Shown piece by piece: positions 8,606 to 17,331 of a DNA stretch of 64,000 nucleotides. The notes under the pieces were generated by a model, which saw only the letters and a program-made list of their open reading frames with translations, was not told where the DNA came from and ran no database searches. Both the position numbers and the translations under genes were made by a program. The DNA is from Actinoplanes aureus (lineage in GTDB: Bacteria; Actinomycetota; Actinomycetes; Mycobacteriales; Micromonosporaceae): the NCBI RefSeq assembly GCF_015704865.1, contig NZ_JADQTO010000001.1, forward strand, positions 1 to 64,000, in the 5' to 3' direction. The first letter of the stretch is position 1; each line of letters opens with the position of its first letter.

Positions 8606-9814
8606 GTGACGAGTCAGGGACAGCGTTTCCGGCGGCGTGCGCTGCGGCGCGGCTACAAGGTCGACGAGGTCGATGCCTTCCTGGACCGGGTCGAGGCGAC
8701 CCTGGCCGGTGAGCAGGTCGGTCCGCCGGTCGGCGCGCAGGAGGTGCACGACGTCGTCTTCCGGGTGCGCTTCGGCGGGTACGACGAGTGGCAGGTCGAC
8801 CTGCACCTGGACCGGGTCGAGCGGCAGCTCGCCGAGTTCGAGGAGCGGGGCGGCCGTCCGGCACCCGACCCGATGCGTGACTCGATGCGGAGCGGGCTCT
8901 CGGCCCAGCAGGCCCCGGCCGGCCCACCCGGCATGGGTGGCCAGGGTGGCTTCGGCGGCCCGCAGCAGGCTCCGGGCGGCTTCGGCCAGCCCCAGCAGGC
9001 GCCCGCCGGCCCGCCGCCCGGGATGGGCCCGGGACAGCCGCAGTTCGGCGCCGCGGCCGGCATGGGCGGGCCCGGCATGGGACAGGCTCCCGGCCGGATG
9101 GCGCCCCCGACCGAGCGTCTCCCCGCACCGGTTCGGGACGACCGGATGATGCCTCCGCAGATGCCGCAGCGCCAGCAGCAGCAGCTGCCGCCCTCGGATC
9201 CGTACGGCGGGCGGTACGACGAGCCCACCGGTTACGGCCAGCAGCAGCAGCCCCCGCAGCGGCCCGGTCCGCCGCCCGGATACGGCGGCCAGAGCGGCGG
9301 CGGTTACGACCAGGGTGGTTACGACGAGCCCACCGGCTTCGACGGTTTCGAGCCGGGCCGGCACGGTCGCGCCGACATGACGGCCGAGATCCGGATGCCG
9401 GACCGGGACCAGCGCGGTGGCTACGGCGGCCCGCAGCAGCAGATGCCGAACGCGATGCCGGGCTCGCCGATGTCGGGTGCCCCGATGAGCGGCCCGCCCG
9501 GTGGTGGCGGTGGCTACGGCCCGCCGCAGCCGCAGCTCGGTCCGCCGCTGGGCGAGCCGGGTGGCGAGCTGTACCGGGTGGATCAGCTGCGGCGGACGTT
9601 CCAGCCGCGTCGCTTCGGCAGCGGTTACGACCCGATGCAGGTGGATCGCCTCTTCGAGGGCATCCTGCAGGCGATGACCGGCCGGGGCCCGATGCCGGTG
9701 AACGAGAACGACCTCGACATGCTCCAGTTCGGCCTGGTGCCGAACGGCTACTTCGAGGCCGAGGTCGACGCGGCGCTGCGCGAGGTCAAGGACATCCTGC
9801 TGCGCCGGCGCTGA
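8606..9814 (+). CDS. Protein with two DivIVA-like domains joined by a Gly/Pro/Gln-rich linker
   Basis: About 402 residues. The N-terminal module has the DivIVA domain-type signature RRGYKVDEVDAFLDRVEATL. A second copy near the C-terminus has the same logic (RRFGSGYDPMQVDRLFEGIL). Between them lie about 220 residues of low complexity rich in Gly, Pro, Gln and Met, including repeated DEPTG motifs. DivIVA-type domains sense membrane curvature and organise polar growth in actinobacteria, so a cytoskeletal or polar role is plausible but unproven. GTG 8606 has GGGAG 5 nt upstream and is preferred; GTG 8594 is in frame. It ends just before a bidirectional terminator. Confidence 0.8.
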   Translation: MTSQGQRFRRRALRRGYKVDEVDAFLDRVEATLAGEQVGPPVGAQEVHDVVFRVRFGGYDEWQVDLHLDRVERQLAEFEERGGRPAPDPMRDSMRSGLSAQQAPAGPPGMGGQGGFGGPQQAPGGFGQPQQAPAGPPPGMGPGQPQFGAAAGMGGPGMGQAPGRMAPPTERLPAPVRDDRMMPPQMPQRQQQQLPPSDPYGGRYDEPTGYGQQQQPPQRPGPPPGYGGQSGGGYDQGGYDEPTGFDGFEPGRHGRADMTAEIRMPDRDQRGGYGGPQQQMPNAMPGSPMSGAPMSGPPGGGGGYGPPQPQLGPPLGEPGGELYRVDQLRRTFQPRRFGSGYDPMQVDRLFEGILQAMTGRGPMPVNENDLDMLQFGLVPNGYFEAEVDAALREVKDILLRRR

Positions 9815-9826
9815 CCCACGACAACG

Positions 9827-9854
9827 AAAAGAGGGGGCCTAGGCCCCCTCTTTT
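9827..9854. terminator. Bidirectional intrinsic terminator
   Basis: A perfect 28-nt palindrome: AAAAGAGGGGGCCT followed by its reverse complement ending in TTTT. It has a T-run in both directions and sits exactly between the convergent genes ending at 9814 and 9868, so it should stop transcription from both sides. Confidence 0.93.
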
Positions 9855-9867
9855 GCTGTGCGGCGGG

Positions 9868-10137
9868 TTACTGGTCGTTGGGGCGCAGTCCGGCACGGCG
9901 CAGCACGACGTCGCCGATCACCACGCCGATCAGCCCCAGGGCGATCAGGACGAGCCAGACCTTCTCGGTGTTGCCCTGCTGGTTGCCCCAGAAGAAGAGC
10001 AGCAGGATCACGGCCGAGATGATCGCACCACGCTGGGCCCGCTTGCGGTTTCCCGGCTTGAGCTGGTCCGGTGCGTAAACCTCTTCGTGGTGTTCTTCCG
10101 CGGCCACGGGCCGGTCCTCCTCGTCGATGTTCGCCAA
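9868..10137 (-). CDS. DUF2631 small membrane protein
   Basis: 89 residues. An acidic N-terminal half (DEEDRPVAAEEHHEEVYAPDQ) is followed by a basic GNRKRAQRG linker and two membrane helices (IISAVILLLFFWG and VWLVLIALGLIGVVIGDVVL). This matches DUF2631, a family of small actinobacterial membrane proteins often found near dxr/rlmN. Function unknown. Transcribed away from the MBL-Rieske gene and toward the shared terminator at 9827-9854. Confidence 0.78.
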   Translation of the reverse strand: MANIDEEDRPVAAEEHHEEVYAPDQLKPGNRKRAQRGAIISAVILLLFFWGNQQGNTEKVWLVLIALGLIGVVIGDVVLRRAGLRPNDQ

Positions 10138-10234
10138 CGTCGGATCTCAGTGTGTCACGGGGTCGGCGGGCGGCACCCGGCAACCCGGTTGTACTTTCAA
10201 GAGCGGTCAGAATCCGAATTTGAGGAGCGATCTA

Positions 10235-11785
10235 GTGCGGATCACCGGCACCGGCCACGCGAGCATGCGGATCGACACCGCCGCCGGCAGCATTCTGTGC
10301 GATCCGTGGGTGAACCCGGCGTACTTCGCCTCGTGGTTCCCCTTCCCGGACAACTCGCAGCTGGACTGGGAGACCCTGGGCGACGTCGACTACCTGTACG
10401 TCTCCCACCTGCACCGGGACCACTTCGACGCGGAGCACCTGAAGCGGTTCATCAGCAAGAAGGCGACCGTCCTGCTGCCGGAGTACCCGACCAGTCAACT
10501 CGAGGACGAGCTGCGGGAGCTGGGTTTCACCAGCTTCCTGCGGACGAAGTCCGACGAGGTGCACGAGCTGGACGGCGGCCTCAAGGTGATGATCCAGGCG
10601 CTGATCAGCCCGACCGACGGCCCGATCGGTGACTCGTCACTCTGGGTGGAGTACGACGGCATCCGCGTGCTGAACCAGAACGACGCCCGCCCGGCCGACC
10701 TGACCCGCTTCAACGAGCTGGGCCACGTGCACGCGCACATGCTGCAATTCTCCGGCGCGATCTGGTACCCGATGGTCTACGAGCTGCCGGAGAACGCGAA
10801 GACCGCGTTCGGCAAGCAGAAGCGGGAGCGGCAGTTCGACCGCACCTGGCGCTACATCGACGACCTGAAGGCCGACCACGTCTTCCCGATCGCCGGCCCG
10901 CCGTGCTTCCTCGACGACGAGTTGTGGCAGTTCAACGACATCCACGGCGACGAGGGCAACATCTTCCCCGACCAGTCGGTCTTCATGTCCGAATACGCCA
11001 AGGTCGGCGGCACCAACGGCATCGTGCTGCTGCCCGGCAGCGTGAGCGAAATCAACAAGGACAAAAGCGCGACCACGACGCACCCGGTGCCGATCGACGA
11101 GTTCTTCGCCAACAAGAAGCAGCACCTCGAGGAGATGCGCGAGCGCAAGCGCCCGATCATCGAGGCCGAGAAGGCGTCCTGGCGGCACCCCGAGATCGAC
11201 GTGCTCGGTGAACTGAAGAAGCGGATCGAGCCGCTGCTCGAAGAGTCGATCTACCTGGCCAAGGGCGTCGGCGGCCCGGTCCGCTTCGACCTGGTCTCCT
11301 ACGAGGGCGAGGAGATCGAGTCGATCGTCGTGGACTTCCCCGGCAAGCAGGTCCGTCCCTACGCCGACGAGAAGGTCCGCTACCGCTTCCGCACCCAGCG
11401 CGAGCTGATCGAGCACCTGATCTTCATCGACGAGGGCGACTGGGTGAACTCGCTCTTCCTCTCCTGCCGCTTCTCCGCGGCCCGGATCGGGCAGTACAAC
11501 GAGTTCGTCTACGCGTTCTTCAAGTGCCTGTCCGAGGAGCGCCTGCAGTACGCCGAAGGCTGGTACGACGAGCACGAGAAGGCGGTCGACGCCGAGGACA
11601 TCCAGTTCGGCGACTGGACCGTGCAGCGCCGCTGCCCGCACCTGAAGGCCGACCTGTCCCGCTTCGGCATCGTGGACGGCAACGTGCTCACCTGCCAGCT
11701 GCACGGCTGGAAGTTCGACCTGCCCAGCGGCCGCTGCCTGACCGGCGTCGGCCACAAGATCCGGGCAAGCAGAACCGAAAGCTGA
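10235..11785 (+). CDS. MBL-fold metallohydrolase fused to a Rieske [2Fe-2S] domain
   Basis: 516 residues. The N-terminal metallo-beta-lactamase fold has the metal motif HLHRDH (H58, H60, D62, H63), in the UlaG-like branch. The C-terminal 55 residues carry a Rieske signature: C467-P-H469, then 17 residues, then C487-Q-L-H490. This pairing recalls the CMP-N-acetylneuraminate hydroxylase family, but the substrate cannot be read from sequence and a sialic-acid role would be a guess. GTG 10235 is preferred: GAGGAG lies 7 nt upstream and it gives the compact VRITGTGHASMRID start; in-frame codons extend to 10127. The gene stands alone, divergent from DUF2631. Confidence 0.8.
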   Translation: MRITGTGHASMRIDTAAGSILCDPWVNPAYFASWFPFPDNSQLDWETLGDVDYLYVSHLHRDHFDAEHLKRFISKKATVLLPEYPTSQLEDELRELGFTSFLRTKSDEVHELDGGLKVMIQALISPTDGPIGDSSLWVEYDGIRVLNQNDARPADLTRFNELGHVHAHMLQFSGAIWYPMVYELPENAKTAFGKQKRERQFDRTWRYIDDLKADHVFPIAGPPCFLDDELWQFNDIHGDEGNIFPDQSVFMSEYAKVGGTNGIVLLPGSVSEINKDKSATTTHPVPIDEFFANKKQHLEEMRERKRPIIEAEKASWRHPEIDVLGELKKRIEPLLEESIYLAKGVGGPVRFDLVSYEGEEIESIVVDFPGKQVRPYADEKVRYRFRTQRELIEHLIFIDEGDWVNSLFLSCRFSAARIGQYNEFVYAFFKCLSEERLQYAEGWYDEHEKAVDAEDIQFGDWTVQRRCPHLKADLSRFGIVDGNVLTCQLHGWKFDLPSGRCLTGVGHKIRASRTES

Positions 11786-11793
11786 AAACCTCT

Positions 11794-11890
11794 TTCTGGT
11801 ACGCGCCACGGGTCCCCAACCGCAATTGAGCCGTCCCCCGGCTCCCGCGCGACCTCAGTGCCCCGCACGGCCCCAGCGCGACCGCCGGGC
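11794..11890 (+). repeat. Dispersed intergenic repeat, copy A
   Basis: The stretch begins TTCTGGTACGCGCC and ends CCCCAGCGCGACCGCCGGG (11871-11889), the two conserved ends shared with copies at 22.6, 48.3 and 53.2 kb. The middle is divergent but keeps a CGTCCCC and a CGCGCGACC block. It fills the gap between two convergent genes. Confidence 0.7.
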
Positions 11891-11908
11891 CGATGCGGGC
11901 CACCGGGT

Positions 11909-13117
11909 TCAACCGGGCTCGCCGAGCCGGGCCGCTCGCAGGGCGAGGTAGTGCTGCTCGGGGAGGCTGGTCGTCCGCTTCGCCGCGGTGCGGTAGTGCT
12001 CGGCGGCGGCCCGCCGGTCGCCGGCCATCTCGTACAGGTGGGCCCGGGCCGCGTCCAGGCGGTGGTGCCGGGCCAGTCGCGGGTCCGCGTCGAGCGCCGC
12101 CAGGGCGTCGAGCCCGGCGAGCGGGCCGTGCACCATGGCGAACGCGACGGCGCGGTTGAGGGACACCACCGGGTTGGCCGAGAGGCGTTCCAGCACCTCG
12201 TACAGCGCGAGGATCTGGGGCCAGTCGGTCTTCTCGGCGGTCGGCGCCTCGTCGTGCAGCGCGGCGATCGCGGCCTGGATCTGGTACTGGCCGACCGGCC
12301 CACGGGGCAGCGCGTGGGTGATCAGCGCGACGCCCTCGGCGATGGCGCCGGCGTCCCAGCGGCTGCGGTCCTGGTCGGCCAGCGAGATCAGTTCGCCGTT
12401 CGGGCCGGTACGCGCCGGGCTGCGGGCGTCGGTGAGGAGCATCAGCGCCAGCAGGCCGGTGACCTCGCTGTCGCCGGGCAGCAGCGCGTGCACCGCCCGG
12501 GCCAGCCGGACCGCCTCCGCGGACAGCTCCACCCGACGCAGGTCCGGCCCGGCGCTGCTGGTGTGCCCCTCGTTGAAGATCAGATAGAGGACGTGCAGAA
12601 CGGCGGCGAGCCGGCGCGGCCGGTCCTGCGCGTCCGGCATCCGGAACGTGCTTCCGGCGGCCTTGATGCTCTGCTTTGCCCGGCTGATCCGCTGCGCCAT
12701 GGTGGACTCGGGAACGATGAAGGCCCGGGCGATCTCGGCGGTGGTCAGACCACCGACCGCCCGCAGGCTCAACGCGATCGCCGAGGCCGTCGACAGTACC
12801 GGGTGACAGCACAGGAACAGCAGGACCAGCGTGTCCTCCCGCTCAACGGCCGTCTCGAGATCCGCCGCCGGCGCCGACAACCGGTCGGTGGGCTCACGCC
12901 GGGCGACCAGTTCCTCCCGCCGCCGCCGGGCCTGCTCGCTGCGTACCTGCTCGATCATCCGGCGGTAGGCGGTCTGGATCAGCCAGCCTCGGGGATTGTC
13001 CGGCCGTCCCTGCTCCGGCCACTGCGTGATGGCCGCCAGCAGGGCCTCCTGCACCGCGTCCTCGGCCGCCGTGAAGTCGCCGAACCTGCGGGTGAGCACG
13101 CCGAGAACCTGCGGCAC
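11909..13117 (-). CDS. ECF42-type RNA polymerase sigma factor with C-terminal TPR-like extension
   Basis: About 402 residues. Sigma-2 region: FTAAEDAVQEALLAA and WLIQTAYRRMIE. Sigma-4 region: LTTAEIARAFIVPESTMAQRISRAK. A roughly 200-residue C-terminal extension (DUF6596/SnoaL-free, helical repeat-like) follows, diagnostic of the ECF42 group. These sigma factors are typically encoded next to a DGPF/YCII protein, as here. Conserved N-terminal residues continue upstream of GTG 13117 in the same frame to about 13162 (reading DRLAEDLLRDL), with only CTG available as a start there. The true start may therefore be non-canonical and coupled to the YCII gene stop at 13166. Confidence 0.88.
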   Translation of the reverse strand: MPQVLGVLTRRFGDFTAAEDAVQEALLAAITQWPEQGRPDNPRGWLIQTAYRRMIEQVRSEQARRRREELVARREPTDRLSAPAADLETAVEREDTLVLLFLCCHPVLSTASAIALSLRAVGGLTTAEIARAFIVPESTMAQRISRAKQSIKAAGSTFRMPDAQDRPRRLAAVLHVLYLIFNEGHTSSAGPDLRRVELSAEAVRLARAVHALLPGDSEVTGLLALMLLTDARSPARTGPNGELISLADQDRSRWDAGAIAEGVALITHALPRGPVGQYQIQAAIAALHDEAPTAEKTDWPQILALYEVLERLSANPVVSLNRAVAFAMVHGPLAGLDALAALDADPRLARHHRLDAARAHLYEMAGDRRAAAEHYRTAAKRTTSLPEQHYLALRAARLGEPG

Positions 13118-13165
13118 GAGATCGCGCAGCAGGTCCTCGGCGAGTCGGTCAGGGGTGTTCAGCCG

Positions 13166-13567
13166 TCACAGATCCTCGGCCGGTGCCGACATGATCGGGC
13201 GTACCTCGATCGGCATGTTGAGCGGGTTCCCGCCCGGCCCGGGTGCGGTCGAGACGTACGCCGCGATCTCCACGGCCCGGTCGGCGGTGTCACAGTCGAC
13301 GATCCAGTAGCCGGCGAGGAACTCCTTCGTCTCGGGGAAGGGCCCCTCGGTGACCACCGGTGCCCCGCCGACGCCGGCGCGGACGATCTTCGCCTGCTCG
13401 GGTGAGGCCAGCCCCTGCCCATCGACGAGTTCCCCGTCCGCGGCGAGCTTGCCGTTGGCCTCGATCATGAAACCGATGTGCGCCTGGACCTCCTCCGGCG
13501 TCCAGGTGCTGATCGCCGGGAAGTCGCCGGTCGCCTCACTGAACTGCATCAACAGCATGTATTTCAC
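13166..13567 (-). CDS. YCII/DGPF-domain protein, partner of ECF42 sigma factor
   Basis: 133 residues, starting at GTG 13567 with GGAGG about 8 nt upstream. The YCII-related fold shows the signature EGPFPETKEFLAGYWIVD (the DGPF-type motif) and the opening MKYMLLMQF. In many actinobacteria these proteins are the conserved neighbours of ECF42 sigma factors and are thought to take part in their signalling, though the mechanism is not settled. Its stop is in the same frame as, and only a few bases before, the likely extended start of the sigma gene. Confidence 0.9.
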   Translation of the reverse strand: MKYMLLMQFSEATGDFPAISTWTPEEVQAHIGFMIEANGKLAADGELVDGQGLASPEQAKIVRAGVGGAPVVTEGPFPETKEFLAGYWIVDCDTADRAVEIAAYVSTAPGPGGNPLNMPIEVRPIMSAPAEDL

Positions 13568-13672
13568 GTGGTACTCCTCCAGGTCTCGGACACTCTCACC
13601 GTCAGGTAGAAGCCGGCGCCGGGTTCTCGACGTCCTCCGGCGAGAAATCCGCGAGCGATTCCCACGTTCTCG

Positions 13673-14305
13673 TCACCGTACCGTCCGCCGGGAGAGGACG
13701 CGGGCCACGACGATCTGCCAGACGGCGTAGACGAGGACCAGAAGCCGCTCCGGCCACCCGATCGACATGTCCGGCACTGCTTGGACGGCCAGGAACATGA
13801 GGAGCGCGGCGAGGGGGAGCACCGCGGTCCACCGCAGGACGTGCCGGCTGTCGCTGGGCAGCCCGAAACCCACCAGCAGTGCCGCGACCGGCAAGAACAT
13901 GAGCGCGAGGCCGGCACCGAGGCCGTGCAGCGTGCCGCTGGTGGACAGCTGGTCCTGCGGGGTGTTGACCGGGTCGGTGACGAAGATTCCGCCGACGACC
14001 GTACCGGCGGCCACCAGCGCCAGGAGGATCGCGCCGGCCCGCGCGGGTCGCCGCGGGCGCCTGGCGAGGACAGCGACCGCGAGGGCGCCGTAGCTCACGG
14101 CGGAGAGCAGGAACGCCACCACCATGAGCCAGCCGAGGTCGCCTATCGCGTACTCGCTGGTGGTCTGCGAGTTCAGTGAGACGTCGCGCCGGACCACATG
14201 GATCAGCGTCAGCAGCGCCACGAACGCGATGCCGGAGATCGCGGAGAGGCCGGCGGCGCGGACCGGAAGGGTCCGCTCCGCCGTGGCCAAGGGTGCGTGA
14301 GTCAC
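13673..14305 (-). CDS. DUF998 family membrane protein
   Basis: 210 residues with six predicted membrane helices. The signature VTDPVNTPQDQLSTSGTLHG in the third loop is typical of DUF998. Function unknown. It lies upstream of, and in the same direction as, the YCII-ECF42 pair (105-bp gap), so it could belong to the same response unit; that is inference. Confidence 0.82.
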   Translation of the reverse strand: MTHAPLATAERTLPVRAAGLSAISGIAFVALLTLIHVVRRDVSLNSQTTSEYAIGDLGWLMVVAFLLSAVSYGALAVAVLARRPRRPARAGAILLALVAAGTVVGGIFVTDPVNTPQDQLSTSGTLHGLGAGLALMFLPVAALLVGFGLPSDSRHVLRWTAVLPLAALLMFLAVQAVPDMSIGWPERLLVLVYAVWQIVVARVLSRRTVR

Positions 14306-14379
14306 GAAGCACTTCTCCTTCTGGAGCGCGGAGGGCTCCTCGGGAGGTGGTAGAAGCTGCGTCGTGACTCTCGACAGGA

Positions 14380-15937
14380 TTACCGGCCCAGATCCTTGAG
14401 GATGCGCCGCGCGGCGTTGTGGCCGGCGGCGCCGATGACGCTGCCGGCCGGGTGGGTTCCGGCGGAACCGGCGTAGAGGCCGTCCAGGCCGGTCGCGTAC
14501 GGCATGCGCCTGTCGAACGCGACGGTGTTGTCGACGTGGTGGATGTGACCGCCGGTGATGCCGAAATGCCGCTCGATGTCCGGCGGGGTGAGCGGCATCA
14601 TGTCCGCGACCAGCTCGGACGTGCCGGGAGCGTAGCGATCGCAGATCGCCAGCAGGCGCTCGACGTAACCGGGCAGTTCGGCGTCCCAGGACGAGCCGGC
14701 GATCTCGTACGGCACCGACTGCACGAAGAGCGCCGACGAGTGATGCCCGGCGTCATCGCGCAGCGACGGGTCGACCGTGGTGTGCAGGTACCACTCGATG
14801 GTGGGTTCCGCCGGCAGCCGGCCGGCCTGCACGTCGGCCCACATCTCCCGCAGCGCGGCCATCGGTGAGCCGGAATCGCCGGGCAGCAGATGGATCGTCG
14901 AGCCGAACGGCGACGGCGCGCCCGCCGGCAGGCAGGAGAACTTCGGCAGGTCGCGCAGCGCCAGGTTGACCTTGAGGGTGGTGCCGGTCCGCCGTACGGC
15001 GGCCATCCGCTCGGTCAGCGCGGACGGCAGGGTGCCGTCCGGGACGAGATCCATCAACCGGTACGGGTCGCAGCTGCCGAGCACCACCCGGGCCGAGATC
15101 GACCGCCCGTCGGCCAGGACCACGCCACTTGCCGCACCGGAGTCCACGGTCACCTCGGTCACCGCGGCGCTCGTGACGATCCGGGCGCCGGCCGCGCGGG
15201 CGGCGTCGGCGAAGACCCGGGAGACCGTGCCCATGCCGCCCTCGGCGATCAGCCAGGTGCCGTCCGCCCCGGGCAGCCGGCACATGTTGTGCACCAGGAA
15301 GTTGTGCCCGGTTCCCGGGTCGTCGGGGCCGGCGTTCAGCCCGGACAGGCCGTCGGTCACCGCGTACATGCTGACCAGCAGTTCACTCTTGAACCCGAAC
15401 CGGGCCAGGTAGTCGGCCACGGATCCGCGTACCAGATCGAGGAACGTGCTCTGGAGCTGCGGCCGGATGTGGCGATCGGCGATCTCCTCCACTGAGGCCG
15501 GCTCCTCCAAGATCGGCGCGCAGCGCGCCGATCTCGACGGCGAGCGCCTCGTCGGCGGCCGCGTCGCGGGCCGAGAAAAAGGTCTCCAGCTGCGCGCGGC
15601 TGGCCTCGCGGTCGCTGCCGAACAGCAGGTACGGCGAGCCGGCCGGCCCCGGCGTCGGCAGGAAGTAGTGCGGGTCGCGGCGCAGCGTCGGAATGTCGAC
15701 GCCGAGGGTCCGCAGCAGCTCCGGTGGCATGAGCCCGAGCAGATAGGAGCCGGTGGACTGGCCGAGCCCGGGAACCTTCGGGAAGGGGTGTTCGGTGCGG
15801 GTGGCGCCGCCCAGCACGCCTGCGGCCTCGAGTACGACGACGTCGAGCCCGGCGCGGGCGAGCAGGATCGCCGAGACCAGACCGTTGTGGCCGGCTCCGA
15901 TGATCACCACGTCGGCGCGGTCGGGAATGGGGGTCAT
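14380..15937 (-). pseudogene. Phytoene-dehydrogenase-like FAD oxidoreductase, frameshifted
   Basis: Two adjacent frames encode the two halves of one flavoprotein. From ATG 15937 the first frame gives the FAD Rossmann motif VVIIGAGHNGLVSA and GGATRTE, and stays homologous to about 15512. The second frame (to 14380) carries the rest, from EEPASVEEIADR to the C-terminal FAD-binding GLDGLYAGSAGTHPAGS. A shift of one base (equivalent to a deletion of 3n+2 nt) is needed near 15505-15512. Homologues, from memory, have a few more residues here (around DLAPAWL), so a deletion of about 14 nt fits. The break abuts a perfect 23-nt palindrome at 15511-15533, a classic site for slippage or for a sequencing/assembly error. 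If the sequence is right the gene is dead; if not, it encodes about 520 residues. Confidence 0.72.
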
Positions 15938-15948
15938 GGTTCGCGAGG

Positions 15949-16794
15949 CTACCCCGGGGTAGCGGGGGCCGGCCTCGGCGAATCATCCGTTAAATACGGC
16001 TTGATGGTGTGCGTTACGGCAAACCCGGTCAGCAGCACCACGTGGAACAGGTAGAGCCACAGGCCGACCGCGACCATCCCACCGATCTCGGTGAACCCGC
16101 CGAACGGCACGCCCAGGTCCAGCGGCAGCGAGCAGAAGAGCACCGAGCCGTGCAGGAACCCGGAGAGGTTCGCGGCGGTGAACGAGCCGATCACAATCGT
16201 CGCGAGCCACGGCGGGCGGCCCGGCGCCACGTACCGGAACACCCAGATCACCACGGGGGTCAGCACCAGCCAGGCGGCGAGGAAGGAGAGCACCACACCG
16301 AGCACCGCCCACCACCCGCCGCGCAGCCAGAGGCCGCTCGTCGTGGGCAGCGCCAGGAAGAGGGCGAGCATCAGGGCCGGCGCGGCGGCCAGCAGCGGCA
16401 GCCAGAGGAGACGGCCGCGCCAGCCGACCAGCGACTCACCCGGTTTGCGCAGCGAGGCGAAGGCGCGGCGGAGACCCTCGCCGTACAGGGTGGCCGGGAG
16501 CAGGCTGGCGAGCGCCAGCATCGGGGTCAGCCCCAGCCCGGCGTCGATGAGCGCGCTGAGCGCGCGGGACGCGCCGATCTCGTCCGGCAGCGCGGCGAGG
16601 GTCCGGCCGGTCAGATCGCGTACGCGCTGCGCGCCCACGGCGAGCCCGGTGAGCCAGATCGCCAGCAGTGCCACCGGAACCACCGCGATCCCGCTGTAGA
16701 AGGTGATGGCGGCAGCGTGCAACGCCACGTCACGCCCACGCAGCGGCCGGAAGAGGGTCGCGAGTCTCGATCGCACGGCTGGGAGGTACCCCAT
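15949..16794 (-). CDS. YihY/BrkB family membrane protein
   Basis: 281 residues with an N-terminal amphipathic segment and six membrane helices. It has the BrkB/YihY features: DVALHAAAITFYSGIAVVP after the first basic stretch, and the later LYLFHVVLLTGFAVTH helix. The family was once called RNase BN by mistake; its function is unsettled (possibly transport). The Pro-rich C-terminus ends 12 nt before the frameshifted flavoprotein start, so the two genes form one transcript. Confidence 0.88.
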   Translation of the reverse strand: MGYLPAVRSRLATLFRPLRGRDVALHAAAITFYSGIAVVPVALLAIWLTGLAVGAQRVRDLTGRTLAALPDEIGASRALSALIDAGLGLTPMLALASLLPATLYGEGLRRAFASLRKPGESLVGWRGRLLWLPLLAAAPALMLALFLALPTTSGLWLRGGWWAVLGVVLSFLAAWLVLTPVVIWVFRYVAPGRPPWLATIVIGSFTAANLSGFLHGSVLFCSLPLDLGVPFGGFTEIGGMVAVGLWLYLFHVVLLTGFAVTHTIKPYLTDDSPRPAPATPG

Positions 16795-16826
16795 CGGCGT
16801 TCACGTTTCACTACGATCTTGCATCC

Positions 16827-17309
16827 ATGGCACCCTTCGCGTTCTCGGCACATCCCACCGAGCAGCAGCTGACCGCGTCGTTGAACGCCTTCCTCCGGCC
16901 CCAGTACCGGCTCTACCGGTGGATGGGCGCCGCCCTCGTGGTCCTCGGCGCCCTCCTCTTCCTGCTCGGCGACGTCTTCGTCGCGTCGTTCGCGGTGCTG
17001 TTCGGGCTCGCCTGTCTGCTGATCATTCCGCCGGTGACCACCCGGATGGTCCTGCGCAAGATGGCCGGGCTGATCGACCGGCCGACCGACTACCGGATCG
17101 ACGATCAGGGCGTCTGGATGGGCAACGACAAGGTGGAGAACCTCTTCCGCTGGGGCTCGGTGGACCGGCTCGAGGAGCTTCCCGGGATGGTGCTGGCGCG
17201 GCTGGGCAAGAGCGGCTTCTACGCCGTACCGACCGACGGGCTGCCGCCGGAGACCGCCGCGGAGGTCACCGCCTTCCTCCGGGCGCACGTTTCCGCCCCG
17301 GCCCGCTGA
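16827..17309 (+). CDS. YcxB-like membrane protein
   Basis: 160 residues. Two adjacent membrane helices (residues 35-75) are followed by a soluble C-terminal domain with [21 protein letters not shown], the pattern of YcxB-like C-terminal domains (a PH-like fold). No function is known. It is divergent from the BrkB gene and lies 22 bp upstream of dxr, so it could share that operon. Confidence 0.68.
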   Translation: MAPFAFSAHPTEQQLTASLNAFLRPQYRLYRWMGAALVVLGALLFLLGDVFVASFAVLFGLACLLIIPPVTTRMVLRKMAGLIDRPTDYRIDDQGVWMGNDKVENLFRWGSVDRLEELPGMVLARLGKSGFYAVPTDGLPPETAAEVTAFLRAHVSAPAR

Positions 17310-17331
17310 CCGCTGGCTCCCGTCCGGGAAG

